Of a stretch of 64,000 nt of DNA, positions 22,888-34,197 are shown one piece after another. The DNA is from Cinnamomum chago (Eukaryota > Streptophyta > Magnoliopsida > Laurales > Lauraceae): NCBI GenBank assembly GCA_038049695.1, contig CP142459.1:69246001-69310000 (forward strand), written 5' to 3'. Numbering within the stretch: the first letter of the stretch is position 1; the number at the start of each line of letters is the position of its first letter. Position numbers and translations under genes: made by a program. The notes under the pieces were generated by a model, which saw only the letters and a list, made by a program, of their open reading frames with translations, was not told the origin of the DNA and did no database searches.

Positions 22888-23076
22888 GGGAGGTTTCAAG
22901 TGCATCCATCCCTCACAATAGGGTGAGGGACACTTCCATAATTGGCCATTTTCAAGTACAAAAGTTACTTTTTAAGGACATAGGGTGAGGTACACATCCT
23001 TGTCTTCATGTGCAAAAATGGGAAGTGTCTCTCACCCTATATATGGTGAGGGATAGATGCACTTGAAACTTTCCCC
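22888..23076. mobile_element. Mutator-like MITE, 189 bp, 9-bp target duplication
   Basis: Long inverted ends: the left end GGGAGGTTTCAAGTGCATCC pairs with the right end GATGCACTTGAAACTTTCCCC, and the pairing continues through CCCTCAC and GGGTGAGNGACACTTCC for about 50 bp. Flanked by TATATAATA at 22879-22887 and 23077-23085, a perfect 9-bp duplication. Long TIRs plus a 9-bp duplication fit a Mutator-derived MITE. It lies about 1.5 kb upstream of the transporter TATA box. Confidence 0.88.
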
Positions 23077-23276
23077 TATATAATATAAGATTATATAATA
23101 ATAAAACTTAACCCCAGGTCCTGCTCTAAGTGGTCCTGGCTCAATTATTTAACTTGGAGAAACCCATAGTGGGGTCCAGTTCAATTATTATTTTTCATAA
23201 TAGGCTCAGCAGCTAATGGAGCTGGGAAGTGTATTTTTTCTGGATTGAGAGCCGTCGTAGGGAGAGGATTTCCACA

Positions 23277-23305
23277 CACGTGGGAAGTCAATCCACACAC
23301 ACGTG
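23277..23305. promoter_or_regulatory. Pair of G-box/ABRE motifs upstream of TST
   Basis: Two CACGTG cores at 23277-23282 and 23300-23305, each followed by G (ACACGTGG type) and spaced 23 bp start to start, in a block with four CACA repeats. Known as bZIP/bHLH sites. A role for the transporter 1.3 kb downstream is inference. Confidence 0.4.
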
Positions 23306-24600
23306 GACAAGTGCAGCACACCTAGTGACAGGCGGGTGACACCCAACCCAACCAAAATGAGCAACCCAAAACCCTATGATGCCAGTTCAATTATATTACA
23401 TGTGACGTACCACGGCTGGCATTTTCTTTGCATTTGGGTCCCACTTTTTGGGTGGGCCCACCCTTCTCTCTCTTCTGATCCACGTCACCATCTCTGTTAC
23501 TGGAAGTGGAAGAGTCCCTTCACTAGTCACCCCCTGGAGATCTCTGAGGCTTTAACCCGGAGAAGTCTTGAGTTGAAGAAGTAGATATTCATCGTGCGGT
23601 TTACTTGCTAAAATTTAAATCGCTCAAAATAAGTACATTTTAAGTACATCGAAAGTTCTCCAACTTTACATACCATCAGATTGAATGTTTGTCAATAAGC
23701 GTGATAATCAACATGTAAAAGATTGTGTTAATCAGGAATAAATTCTGATTAATGTAAATTTTGAAGATATGCATACACACTAATGTGAGTTTATCTTAAA
23801 CGGCTTAGATATCAATAAGTAGGTCTCAATATAGAGTTCCACTCCGATGGTTAAAGAATTCTTCGGGTTAAACCCTCATAGGATAGAGATTCCCATGATT
23901 ACTTTACTTTACCTCCAATTCCACTCCTATGCCCGGCTTTCACTTTTCCTCCCGACAGCCGAACATTTTGATAGAAAAAAATTGATGAGATGTATCAATC
24001 CATCTACATCACATAGACCAGGTGTATGATCAAGATGTGAAACAGGTGCGTCCCACCATACTTTCTATGACCGACCACACTCACGGGAGAGTCTAGAATC
24101 TCACTGTCGGGAGATTCCTGCAAGATCCTATTACCCAAAAAAACAAAAGGTTTAGTCTTCCATATTTACCAAAAACAGTTCTAATTCTGTCTCCTAAAAC
24201 AGGAAAGATTTAAGAGTCCGAATTCACACAAACTCCATTGTGGGGCCCACATAGAGATAATTCGGTGAATCTCATCCCCTCCATATATAGATTTTTAAAT
24301 TACAGTTAAAAATAAGAGTGTATCCCACAATAAGAGTAAATTCCACCGTTGGATTGAACACATGTCACAAACACAATTAGATATTAATCACAGTTTTTAT
24401 CATCTGAACTCCTTTTTGAGCCGAAACTTCAAAGATTTCGATATTGGAAAAATAAGATTCATCTTAAACGGCTCGGATCATCTATGCATCGGCCCACAAC
24501 AGTGTTCCCGGAGTCGGGACCGGAAAGATTCCAGCAAGCCATCAAGTTACTATAAATTTTTTTCCTGCTCCTCCCCTGATTTACCATTTTGCCATTCTTC
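23306..24600 (+). other. Upstream region of TST
   Basis: Non-coding, AT-rich with pyrimidine patches. A DRE/CRT core ACCGAC lies at 24070-24075. The short frames here have no recognisable protein. It probably contains the distal promoter. Confidence 0.5.
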
Positions 24601-24610
24601 CCCATCTCCA

Positions 24611-24618
24611 TATAAATA
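24611..24618 (+). promoter_or_regulatory. Probable TATA box of TST
   Basis: TATAAATA, followed about 30 bp later by a CA-rich, pyrimidine-flanked stretch (near 24640-24655) suitable for transcription start. It is the best core-promoter candidate upstream of the transporter leader. Confidence 0.6.
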
Positions 24619-24639
24619 CCCTGCAACAACAGCTGATTA

Positions 24640-26167
24640 CCACAGCACGTTCCTCTTCAGCAGCTTCTGGTCTTTGAAACAATCATCTTCTCTTCTCCTT
24701 TGACAGTTAGGTTCCCATCGAAGTTCACAAAACTCAATATAAAATCTTACTGAGCATCATCACATGATCTCCAGTACTTCGATCATCCGCTGCAGGTTCC
24801 TTGAATTCCCTTCATCTTTCAGCTTTCAGGAAGCTCTCGAACAGTAGAAATCCGAAGATTCCCGAATTCTCGAGGTTTCCGCTGCGGAAACCGAGGAGTT
24901 TTACTCTTTTCGGGCATCTTTGGAGAGTAGAATTCCGAGGATTCTCTAGATTTAGGTTGAACTGAAAGGTTTTTTTGTTTTTTTGCCTTCTTTTGACGGT
25001 TTGGTGTGGAAAAGTTGATTTTTTGGTACTCGGGAGCTGTAGAAATCCTGAGATTCCTTGAATTGCACGGCTTTTCCATTGAAAAAAAGACCTGACTGTT
25101 CGAAACTAGAAGTTTAGGAAGTCTTTTGGTTGGTTAGAGTGGAGAATTGGGAGGTTTCCAGATCTCTGACTGTTTTCAGTGAAGAAATTGAGCTTTGTGG
25201 CTGTAGAGATAAGAAATTTGAGGTTTTTCTGCATTCGGATTAGGATACAGAGATCGAGAAATCTTTTGCAGGTTTGAGTGTGAAAAAGTTGGGATTTTTC
25301 GAGTGTTAGTTTTCAGTTTTGCAATCCATAGTGTTTTTTGTTTTTTGTTTTAAGAATCTTGATAGTTTCAAGTAGGAAACCAGTGGAAATTGAGATCTGA
25401 AAGCAGTTTTGAGCACATCTTGGCGGTTTTTTTTTCTTCCAAAGTCCGTGACATCTGAAGTCCAGTACCAGTTATCTTTGTGTTTTGTTTGGCTCTGCAA
25501 TAGGTGTGGGGATCGGGAAGCTTTCGTGCTGTTTTGCGTTTAGTTGGCTCTGGCAATTGAATTTTGTGTTGTGAGGTCAGTGTTTGATGAGGATATGAAG
25601 ATTGCCTCAAAAAGCAAGATTTGAGTATCTGTTTCTGAGTGCATTTATCTGAGGATTTCATGACAGTTGAACTTGTTCTCTGATATCATCTCTAGTTAAT
25701 ATCTTTGAATTCGTCACTTCTGAAGGGTCTGCTTTAGTTCTTAGATCTTTGACAGGTGTACAAACTATAGCTCAGAAGCATTTCAGGTAAAATTCAGTTA
25801 AATGCATTCAATGTGTCTGTTCAATTGTCTGAATATATATGTTTTTAGATTGGGCGGGCTGTTTTACTGCTTGAATTGATGCTTTCCTATGTGATTAGTG
25901 GGGAAGACTCTGATGAATTAGGATGATGATGGTGTCTTATTTCTTTTTATATCTATATTTAGGCAATTTCTTTGTCTTCTTTCCAAATATATTGCCACTG
26001 ACCATGGTTTAAAACTTATGGGGCAATAGGCTTAGTGCCAAGGATTTCCATCTGATTTTTGACTCTTCAATGTGTTTGTTTGAATGGCCTATATGATGTA
26101 AAATCTGGGACATGTGTTCTTGCAGGTTGGACGATTAGGGAGTTGCAGTATCAATCTCTTAAGGAAG
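24640..26167 (+). other. TST 5' leader with a leader intron
   Basis: Likely 5' UTR, mostly exonic to about 25786 (CAG|GTAAAATTC). A leader intron then probably runs 25787-26125 (TCTTGCAG|GTTGG), with the last 42 bases before the ATG at 26168. The leader holds three diverged copies of GTAGAAATCCGAAGATTC-like sequence (near 24844, 24928 and 25039), a near-perfect palindrome GGTTTCCGCTGCGGAAACC at 24874-24892, and several short upstream ORFs. Confidence 0.55.
24764..24847 (+). CDS. Upstream ORF in the TST leader (27 codons)
   Basis: ATG at 24764 to TAG at 24847, encoding MISSTSIIRC...FQEALEQ (27 residues). If the TATA box at 24611 is used, it is the first substantial ORF in the mRNA, far upstream of the main ATG. 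Shorter uORFs follow (for example near 25587, 25594 and 25659). I do not recognise the peptide, and whether it is translated cannot be told from sequence. Confidence 0.3.
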   Translation: MISSTSIIRCRFLEFPSSFSFQEALEQ

Positions 26168-29100
26168 ATGAGCGGAGCTGTGCTTGCAGCAATAGCTGCT
26201 TCTATTGGAAATCTGTTGCAAGGATGGGATAATGCTACAATAGCAGGTACCTGTTTTATACTATTGCTCCAATTTGTTGGACCCTGAAGTTCCGTTTTTC
26301 AGTTAGGCCTGCACAATGACATTGTAGAGGTTCCTTTTAATGAGAACTATTAGAATTGTAGATATCTCTTATCCATCATATTGTCATTTGGTAATGCCAA
26401 TGATTCTTTTCCTTTGTATTCTTTGTAAAATCCATTTATGTTGCGTCATTTTAGTTGCTACAATTATTTTTTTTTACTTTTTCAGGGGCGATTCTTTATG
26501 TGAAAGTGGAATTTGATTTGGAAAGTAATGCAGCCGTTGAAGGGCTAATAGTTGCTATGTCACTTATTGGAGCTACTGTTATTACAACATTCTCTGGGGC
26601 TGTATCCGATTGGATCGGCAGACGTCCAATGCTGATAGCTTCGTCAATTCTGTACTTCATTAGTGGTCTGGTGATGTTATGGTCTCCTAATGTTTACATA
26701 CTACTATTGGCAAGGCTTTTAGATGGATTTGGAATTGGTTTGGCTGTGACCATTGTTCCTATTTACATATCTGAGACGGCCCCAGCAGATATAAGAGGTT
26801 TGTTGAATACTCTACCACAGTTCACTGGTTCTGGTGGAATGTTCTTATCCTACTGTATGGTATTTGGGATGTCATTGATGTCCTCACCAAGCTGGAGATT
26901 GATGCTCGCTGTTCTCTCTATACCCTCGGTTCTATATTTTTTCTTAACGGTATTTTTTTTACCTGAATCTCCGCGATGGCTTGTAAGTAAAGGAAAGATG
27001 CTGGAGGCAAAAAAGGTTTTGCAGAGGCTGCGGGGTAGGGAAGATGTCTCAGGTTTGTAATCATTTAACATGTTTATGTGGCTTGGTCTATATTTAATAA
27101 CAGTTCCATTTTCTTATGGTATGCAGAAACTTTTTTTTCATGCCTTGGAGACAACCAACATTATTGCACTGGTGGCCATTTAAAATTGAGTTTTCCTTTT
27201 CCTCTCTTTTGAGACAATTAATCTTGGTATCAATACCCTGATTTGTGTCATACTTCACTGACTACTACAATTTAAAATACTTACAATGGGCTAGCTTTTA
27301 CGAAATTTTTACCAATCTTTTAAAGACCAAGCTCTTTGTACAGGCCCCTTGGAAGAAAAATAATTTTCAAGTTTTATTGATTTCATCTTCATGATCTTGC
27401 ATATGACGTTGATTGGATCCATACATCATTTGGCTTGAGCTTTCTCCTGATGGTCTTGGCTTTGGACTCAATCCATTTTTAGACAGTTTCTTTTTCAACC
27501 TTTCTATCGTATGAATGGTAATTGTTATTGGAGAAACTTGTATAATTTCTCAATTCTGGTGTGAGCATCATTAACAATTTTCTTATGGTAACCCTCTTCT
27601 TTTAGATAAGATATGACAATCCCATTTTATCTAGGAGATTACAGGAAGGTCAAACAACTGGAAGAAAATGTTTATTGTCTTGTATGGTTGGGCCATTGTT
27701 ATGAGTTCAAATATAAAGCCAATACATGTAGGAAACCAATAACCATCATGTTTGATCCCAAAACAGTTCAATCAGACATCTGCTGACTTTTGACCTGATA
27801 ACAAGAAATGACCATTTCCATGCAACTGACAATGAAAAACTCTTTCCTAATTTCTGATTTTTCTTCCCATTTGGAGCTAAGTTTCCTCACGCTTTCAGGA
27901 AATCTACTGGCAGACAGAACCCCCAGACTCGTACAAATTTGTCTTTGTTTAAAAAAAAAAATAGCAGCATTGGTTGTAGCCTAAATTATACCATATTTGT
28001 TAGTATAGTGACAGGAATGTCTTGTGTCATTAAACAAGATACAGGAAAGATGGCATCTTCCTTTTTATTATATTGGTGAGTCCAGTCATTAACATATTTT
28101 GTACTTTATAGATTGAACAACAATCTCTATGCATCTGAAATTCACAAACCTTTGCATGTGTAGAACTTGAAAGAGAGTGATGGTTAAACATATCTGTAGT
28201 TTAAAATTGTAAAGATTGGGCAGTAGTTGCATCATGTATGACACCGATTGCCCTTTGATCTTTAGGGGAAATGGCTTTGTTGGTTGAAGGCCTGGGAGTT
28301 GGGGGTGATACATCCATAGAAGAGTACATAATAGGCCCAGCTGATGAGCTGGGTGATGACCAGGACCCCACTGCTGAGAAGGAGAAGATCATGCTTTATG
28401 GTCCTGAAGAAGGCCTTTCCTGGGTTGCTAGACCTATCACTGGACAGAGTGTTCTTGGTGTAATGTCTCGTCAAGGCAGCATGGAGAGCCAAACTGTGCC
28501 GCTTATGGACCCAATGGTCACCCTCTTTGGGAGTGTCCATGAGAAGCTCCCTGAAATGGGAAGCATGCGAAGCCAGCTTTTTCCCAACTTTGGCAGCATG
28601 TTCAGCATGGCAGATCAACACAACAAAAATGAACAGTGGGATGAGGAGAGCCAACAGAGAGAAGGTGAAGACTATGCATCTGATGGTGCAGGGGGTGATT
28701 CTGGTGACAATTTGCAGAGCCCGCTACTCTCACGTCAGACAACAAGCTTGGAAGGTAAGGACATGGTTCCTCCACCAAATGTTTCCCATGGGAGTGTTTT
28801 AAGCATGAGACGCCACAGCAGTCTCACGCAGGGGAATGCTGGGGAGGCTGTTAGCAGTATGGGTATTGGTGGTGGGTGGCAGCTCGCATGGAAATGGACT
28901 GAGCAAGAGGGAGAAGATGGAAAGAAGGAAGGAGGGTTCAAACGAATTTATTTGCACCAGGAAGGTGGCCCTGTGTCCCGTCGTGGATCTCTTGTGTCAC
29001 TTCCTGGAGGTGATGTACCTGTAGAAGGAGAGTTCATCCAGGCCGCTGCTTTGGTGAGCCAGCCTGCACTTTATTCAAAGAAGGTCATGGAGCAGCATCC

Positions 29101-32100
29101 AATTGGACCTGCTATGGTTCACCCTTCTGAAGCTGCTGCGAAAGGGCCAAGATGGAAGGATATTTATCAACCAGGAGTTAAGCATGCATTGTTTGTTGGG
29201 ATTGGAATTCAAATTCTTCAGCAGGTAAGAAATGCCTTTACTGTTTGGCTCCCAATTATTCTTCTTCTTTCATCGGGTGATGGATGATTTTGAATTTTAG
29301 GCAGATTGAGGAATTGAATTGTTTCTTAAAAATGTAGACAGTTTTTGTTCTTTTAAATTTTAATCCCCCTGTTTTTCTTTGACTGTTATAACTGCTTTAA
29401 TTTGACAGGCCTATCCCTTGCAAATGTAATCGTAATTCCAGTTGCTCATGACCGGTCTGTTATTACTATTTAGGCTGTTTGAGCTTAGGTTGCATGAGCT
29501 TATACTTTGATGTGTTATAAAACCATGTCTCCTTTTATATTGATTTTCCATTTATATACTTGTTAGATGTTCAATATTTGTTCCTACCTATTAGTTTCTT
29601 TTACCTGATTTTCTTTTACTTTTTTTTTTTTGTTTTTAACTAGAAACTTAATCGAACTTTCTATTTCCCATCTAAAATGCTTCTTTGAAATGAGTCGACC
29701 ATTCAAAAAGGGAAAACAGGCTTCTTTCAAATCTAATGCATTTCTCCCTCACATTCATTTTATGCAAGACCACCGAAAATGACTTTCCAAATGTACTTTT
29801 TTGTCCAATTGAAATTATATACACTGCAAATAGATATATGAATTGGACCTTTTCTATCCAGTTGCTTGCTACACCACCTGGAATCAGCAGTCGACCCCTA
29901 TATTTTATAGGTTCAAAGGTAGGGATGTGAATGGACCTCAAGTTACTGGTTACCCAAAGGACATGACCTGAAAAATCTTGGTATGGACCCATTTAATATT
30001 CAGGTATGGGTCCTGTTCCACATTTCAAGTCTGAACCTAGATACCCAAGTACCATAGTGTACAATGTATTTAATCTATAATAGAACTGTTTTCTAGCAAA
30101 ACAATCTATAATAGTATATAAAATATGTGATATATCATCATATATTTTATGAAATATACATAAATATATCAATATGTATTATGTTAATCATTATCCATAA
30201 TGTAGTAAAATATCTGGTATATAATAATAACATAATTGAAGATAAAGGGACAGCCCAGTGGTTGGGAGTCTCACCCAACTAACTAGTGTTCCATCCCAGG
30301 GTCCTCTCCCTTGCATGTGCAAGTGGTTCTCTCCCTGCGCGTACACGTGGTCTTCTCCCCAGTGTGTGTTGGGGTTCACTCTTGCATCAGTTGGATGTCT
30401 CAAGCGCCCAGTCACCTTGGCTGGTACCCCCCCAAAAAAAAGTTTGGCTCGAGTGGGTCCGAAGTCGGATCCTGAGTCCAACACATTAGAAACATGTACG
30501 GTCCTGGTGTGCGTCCAGGTACACAAAACACTAATTGGGTCTCAGTCTAGGTCCAGTATTGGCCCAATGGCCCAAACCCATCCCCTACACATTTTCGTCC
30601 TATTCAAAAGGGATCTTTTTCTTTATAGGCTTGGAGTCTTTATTTTGTATGTTTAGCAGTTCAAGCTTCTTTAGTTCCTACAACTAATTCTTTCTCTTTG
30701 GCATTTTCAGTTACTCATAATGGATTAAATAATAAAATTGACTGTTTAGGTTATTTTCAGCTTTAGTGTACAATCTTCTGTGCCAACTTTGGAACAGTTA
30801 ATGCCACATTAATTATAATCATGATATTTATATTTATCTTGGTTTTGTAGTTTGCTGGCATAAATGGGGTTCTTTACTACACCCCTCAGATACTTGAGGA
30901 AGCAGGTGTTGAAGTTCTACTTGCAAATTTAGGCCTTAGTTCTGACTCGGCATCGATTCTTATCAGTGCTGTGACAACACTGCTGATGCTTCCTTGTATA
31001 GCTTTAGGCATGAGGCTTATGGATGTCACTGGTAGAAGGTAATCTAGTTTCTTTTCATTACTCTCTGCTTTTTTATTTATTTATTTACTGATTTTGGTTT
31101 CCTTGGATGAATATACCTATTTATGAGGACCAAAATACTTCTTGAATTTCTCTATACATTTAATAGCAGGTTAGGTCCAATGCTTCATAATTGCCCTAGG
31201 ACGTTTTAACCTCCCTCGTAAAATCCTGCTTGTTTAAGAAATCGAGGAACTAAAGGGGCCAATGCTTTGGCAAATATGTTGTCTGTGGTTTTAAGGGTTG
31301 CTGACCTAGCCCATTGATTTGATGTGCCCCTCAATTGGGCTTCCAAATATAGTTTATGAATAGAATACAAAAATAGTCGAGACGAAAGCCCAAGAACAAA
31401 ATAGGTGAGTTGGGAAGATGGATATGGTGGAGAAAGATGGGTTGGCTTGGCACTGATGGTGTTTACTTGTTCTGTGACAGTGCAAGTGTAAGTTAATGGC
31501 TTGGACCTGCTTGAAAGAAGTCTCCAAAACTTTTTTTTATTTTGGGGGAAGATGAATTATATTCCAAAAGGATAAATACATGAAAGAATCAGAGGGAAAG
31601 TTCCCCCATACTTGCAACACAAAAAGAGAAGCAACTAAGGGAGAGCCAACCCAAGAAACCCAAAAAACCCACAGGCCGGGCCAATCAAAACAATGGGCAA
31701 ACCAAAAAGTCTCCAAAACTTATGTACGTTTTTGATATTATTGGTTTTTTATTGTGGGCCAAAATTTAAGGACTTCGAATTTTTTTTCCCTTCTTCAAAT
31801 TGAAGTGGAGATCTTACTGCTTGTGGTTTCTTAAATTCAACTTGATGCCAAATGCGAAAAATTATAAAAAATTTAGAAGGTTGAAAATGGTCAAAACTGC
31901 TAGTTTGAACCAGTTGATTTGCTGCTTTATACTCTTTTTTTTATTCTTTTCCAGTTCTGATTGGTTTAAATGATTTTGATGTATGGCATGGTTCTGATTG
32001 CACCAGATCAAACTCAATATGACCTGGCCACCCCTTCTTTTAAAACACGTGAACCTTGTGAATCTACTGCCTGGTAGTGTGGCAGCAAACAACACCACCA

Positions 32101-32906
32101 ATCATAACAGTATGCCTTGGTCATGAAGTTCTGGTAGTCTAGCTACCTGGTGCTTGAGTTGCTCTTAGAGGTTCTCCTCTAAAAAAATGAAGATTTTCCA
32201 TAAGTTTCCTTCATGTATTAAATAAACTTATGCTGTCATATTTTCTAGTTGATGAATGCATCCCTATCAATGCCTAGTTGTTATTTCTGCTGCTGTGGTC
32301 ACATTGACATTTGACATTTCTGATGATTTAGCAGCTCCTCTTGCTCTGTGCAAGGGAAGCTGGGGTGGTTCATGCTGATTCCTTTGAGAGATTCGGATTC
32401 CTCAAAAACATCAAATTTTCCTTCTCATGGCCTCTATTCTTTCATCTTGGTTATTCTCTTGCAGGCAGCTACTGCTCTCCACTATACCTATCCTTGTAGT
32501 TACACTGATTGTATTAGTCATCTCTAGCCTTGTGAGCATGAACAGCGTTGTCAAAGCTGCAATCTCCACTGTCAGTGTTGTGGTCTACTTCTGCTGCTTC
32601 GTTTCAGCCTTTGGGCCTATCCCCAACATCCTTTGCTCAGAAATCTTTCCCACCAGTGTCCGAGGTGTCTGTATTGCCATCTGTGCCCTGACATTTTGGA
32701 TTGGAGACATCATTATCACGTACACACTCCCTGTCCTGCTTACTTCCATCGGCCTTGCTGGAATCTTTGGGATCTATGCCGCAGTATGTGTCATTGCATT
32801 TGTGTTTGTGTTTTTGAAGGTTCCTGAAACCAAGGGCATGCCCCTTGAAGTTATTACGGAGTTCTTTGCTGTTGGCGCGAAGCAGGCGGCGGCAAACAAA
32901 AGCTGA
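26168..32906 (+). CDS. TST: Tonoplast sugar transporter (TST/TMT, monosaccharide transporter family)
   Basis: Proton-coupled sugar carrier that loads hexose or sucrose into the vacuole. Exons: 26168-26246, 26486-27052, 28266-29224, 30851-31038, 32465-32906. Lengths 79, 567, 959, 188 and 442 sum to 2235 nt, so 744 residues, typical of TMTs. Start MSGAVLAAIAASIGNLLQGW matches the family. Six N-terminal membrane helices lie about residues 1-192 with GRRPM (71-75), DGFGIGLAVT, ISETAP and PESPRWL (186-192). A long hydrophilic loop of about 330 residues between helices 6 and 7, the TMT hallmark, contains VTLFGSVHEK, SPLLSRQTTS, MGIGGGWQLAWKWTE and RRGSLVSLPGG. The C-terminal six helices contain FAGINGVLYYTPQILEEAG, DVTGRR, ALTFWIGDII and PETKG (about 718). 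Basic-S motifs in the loop (MRRHSS, RRGS) are potential phosphosites. Closest by memory to the TMT2 subgroup. All junctions use GT-AG and keep frame. Confidence 0.97.
29919..30595. repeat. Possible hAT-like element remnant with nested SINE-like unit, TST intron 3
   Basis: Left TAGGGATGTGAATGGACC and right GGCCCAAACCCATCCCCTA look like the inverted TAGGGATG ends of a common plant hAT repeat. No matching flanking duplication was found, so the ends are tentative. Confidence 0.4.
30246..30450 (+). repeat. tRNA-derived SINE-like unit
   Basis: GACAGCCCAGTGGTTGGGAG resembles a pol III A box and GTGTTCCATCCCAGGG a B box about 35 nt later. A GTGCAAGTGG/CCTTGGCTGG-type body follows, ending in a short A run (near 30434). 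No target duplication was identified. Confidence 0.45.
31533..31706 (-). mobile_element. 5'-truncated L1-type LINE tail, TST intron 4
   Basis: On the minus strand it ends TATAATTCATCTTCCCCC, AAAATAAAAA, a plant L1-like 3' end with an A tail. Flanked by a perfect 15-bp target duplication AAGTCTCCAAAACTT at 31518-31532 and 31707-31721. Only about 174 bp remain. Confidence 0.85.
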
Positions 32907-33716
32907 ACCACAAGGCAAGCAACTGGAATTACTCAGGAAGATGTTAATGTTCCTGGGTGTTTGGTGTATGATGAGTGTATGGTAAGATGTAGGGGTTTTG
33001 CAGAATATGTTAAGGCATCTCAAGGCTTCAAAACTTTGTTTTTTTTTTTTTTTTCGTTTTTTGTTTTTCTTTCTTTCATTTCTTTTGTTTCTGCCTTTTT
33101 TCCTCTACTTGTTAACTTAGGTTATTTGTTTTCAAGTTGCTTCCAGAGGCATGTGACTTATCCTTGAACAGTATTTTAATTTTAATCTCTTACGGAGAAT
33201 CATAATTACTGTATTGTCCTATGCTTGCATCCATCTTTTTCTAGTTTCTCCAAATCATTGGCCCTGCTATGAAGTGAAATTAGCCGGAGGTCACTGCTAA
33301 TCCATTTAGTGGTCTTCAAAATGACGGACTAAAGAAAAATGGATGTCACTGCGGCACTCCTATAATGAGTGATAATTTAAGAAAATGCCAAGTTCCCAGA
33401 AATCCTCATTTGAGATTGATTTTTACTGAAGGAAGGAAATACATATTGAAAAAGACCTGTCGCCTCTTTCTTTGGAAGATGTTTCCAATATTTCGCAAGT
33501 AACACCACTTGCGGACGAGTATTATTACTGGAGCTTGCATATGGTACAAGACAGGTCCCAGTCTTCCTTGGAGCCACTTGAATCATCATGAACCTTGGTG
33601 CAGGTACTTTGTCCATTGTGGGGCCATCTATATTCATTGTACCATGATATCAAGATCTCACTCTGATTGGGGTTTTGCTGAATCAACTCAGTTAACTCCA
33701 TCCAACAAATACTGAA
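32907..33716 (+). other. TST 3' UTR and short intergenic stretch
   Basis: Follows the stop at 32904-32906. A T run lies at 33036-33054, and the 3' UTR probably ends in the AT-rich stretch near 33170-33230. Nothing else was recognised before the copia target duplication at 33717. Confidence 0.5.
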
Positions 33717-33721
33717 TCTAG

Positions 33722-34197
33722 TGTAAGGAAATTAATTTAGGCTCATTACTTGGACCACAAGTCCTTTCCTTTCTAGAAGTATGGTCATAATAGGAATTCC
33801 GTTTTCATAGGATACATATGCTATAATTTCTCAAAAGGTTTCCTAATGAAATAGTTTCCTTAATATTCTCTACCTTGATGGACGGTTGAGATTAAATCTA
33901 AAGTAAACCTAATTGGAAATTCGGTCCTCTCTCCACCTATAAATAAAGCCTTTGGTCCATCACAAAGGCTACACACAAAATCAACACATTAAGGTTTATA
34001 GGCAAGGAGAGGGAAACCGAAACCATTCACCCAGCCTCTTCTTCGATGGATCTCAACAATAGCGCCAGACAGCAGGATCGGAAAACTCTCTGCATCAGGA
34101 TGTCTGGAGGTACTCTTCAACTTATTTAAGATTGAATCCTATATGTGATTATCATGTTGTTCACGATCTTAGGGTTCATGTTAATAATGATATAACA
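33722..34197 (+). repeat. 5' LTR of the decayed copia element
   Basis: 476 bp, TGTAAGGAAATTAATTTAGG...ATGATATAACA. TATA-like CTATAAATAAAGCC near 33938. Confidence 0.95.

Larger units (their letters stand above)
27053..32464 (+). other. Other TST intron sequence
   Basis: Introns 27053-28265, 29225-30850 and 31039-32464 are AT-rich. Beyond the LINE tail, the SINE-like unit and an AT-dense stretch at 30080-30235, I see no coding or structured feature. Confidence 0.6.

Noticed and set aside
23303-23584. 93-codon frame upstream of TST
   Set aside because: No recognisable domain, atypical composition, and it lies in the probable promoter region.
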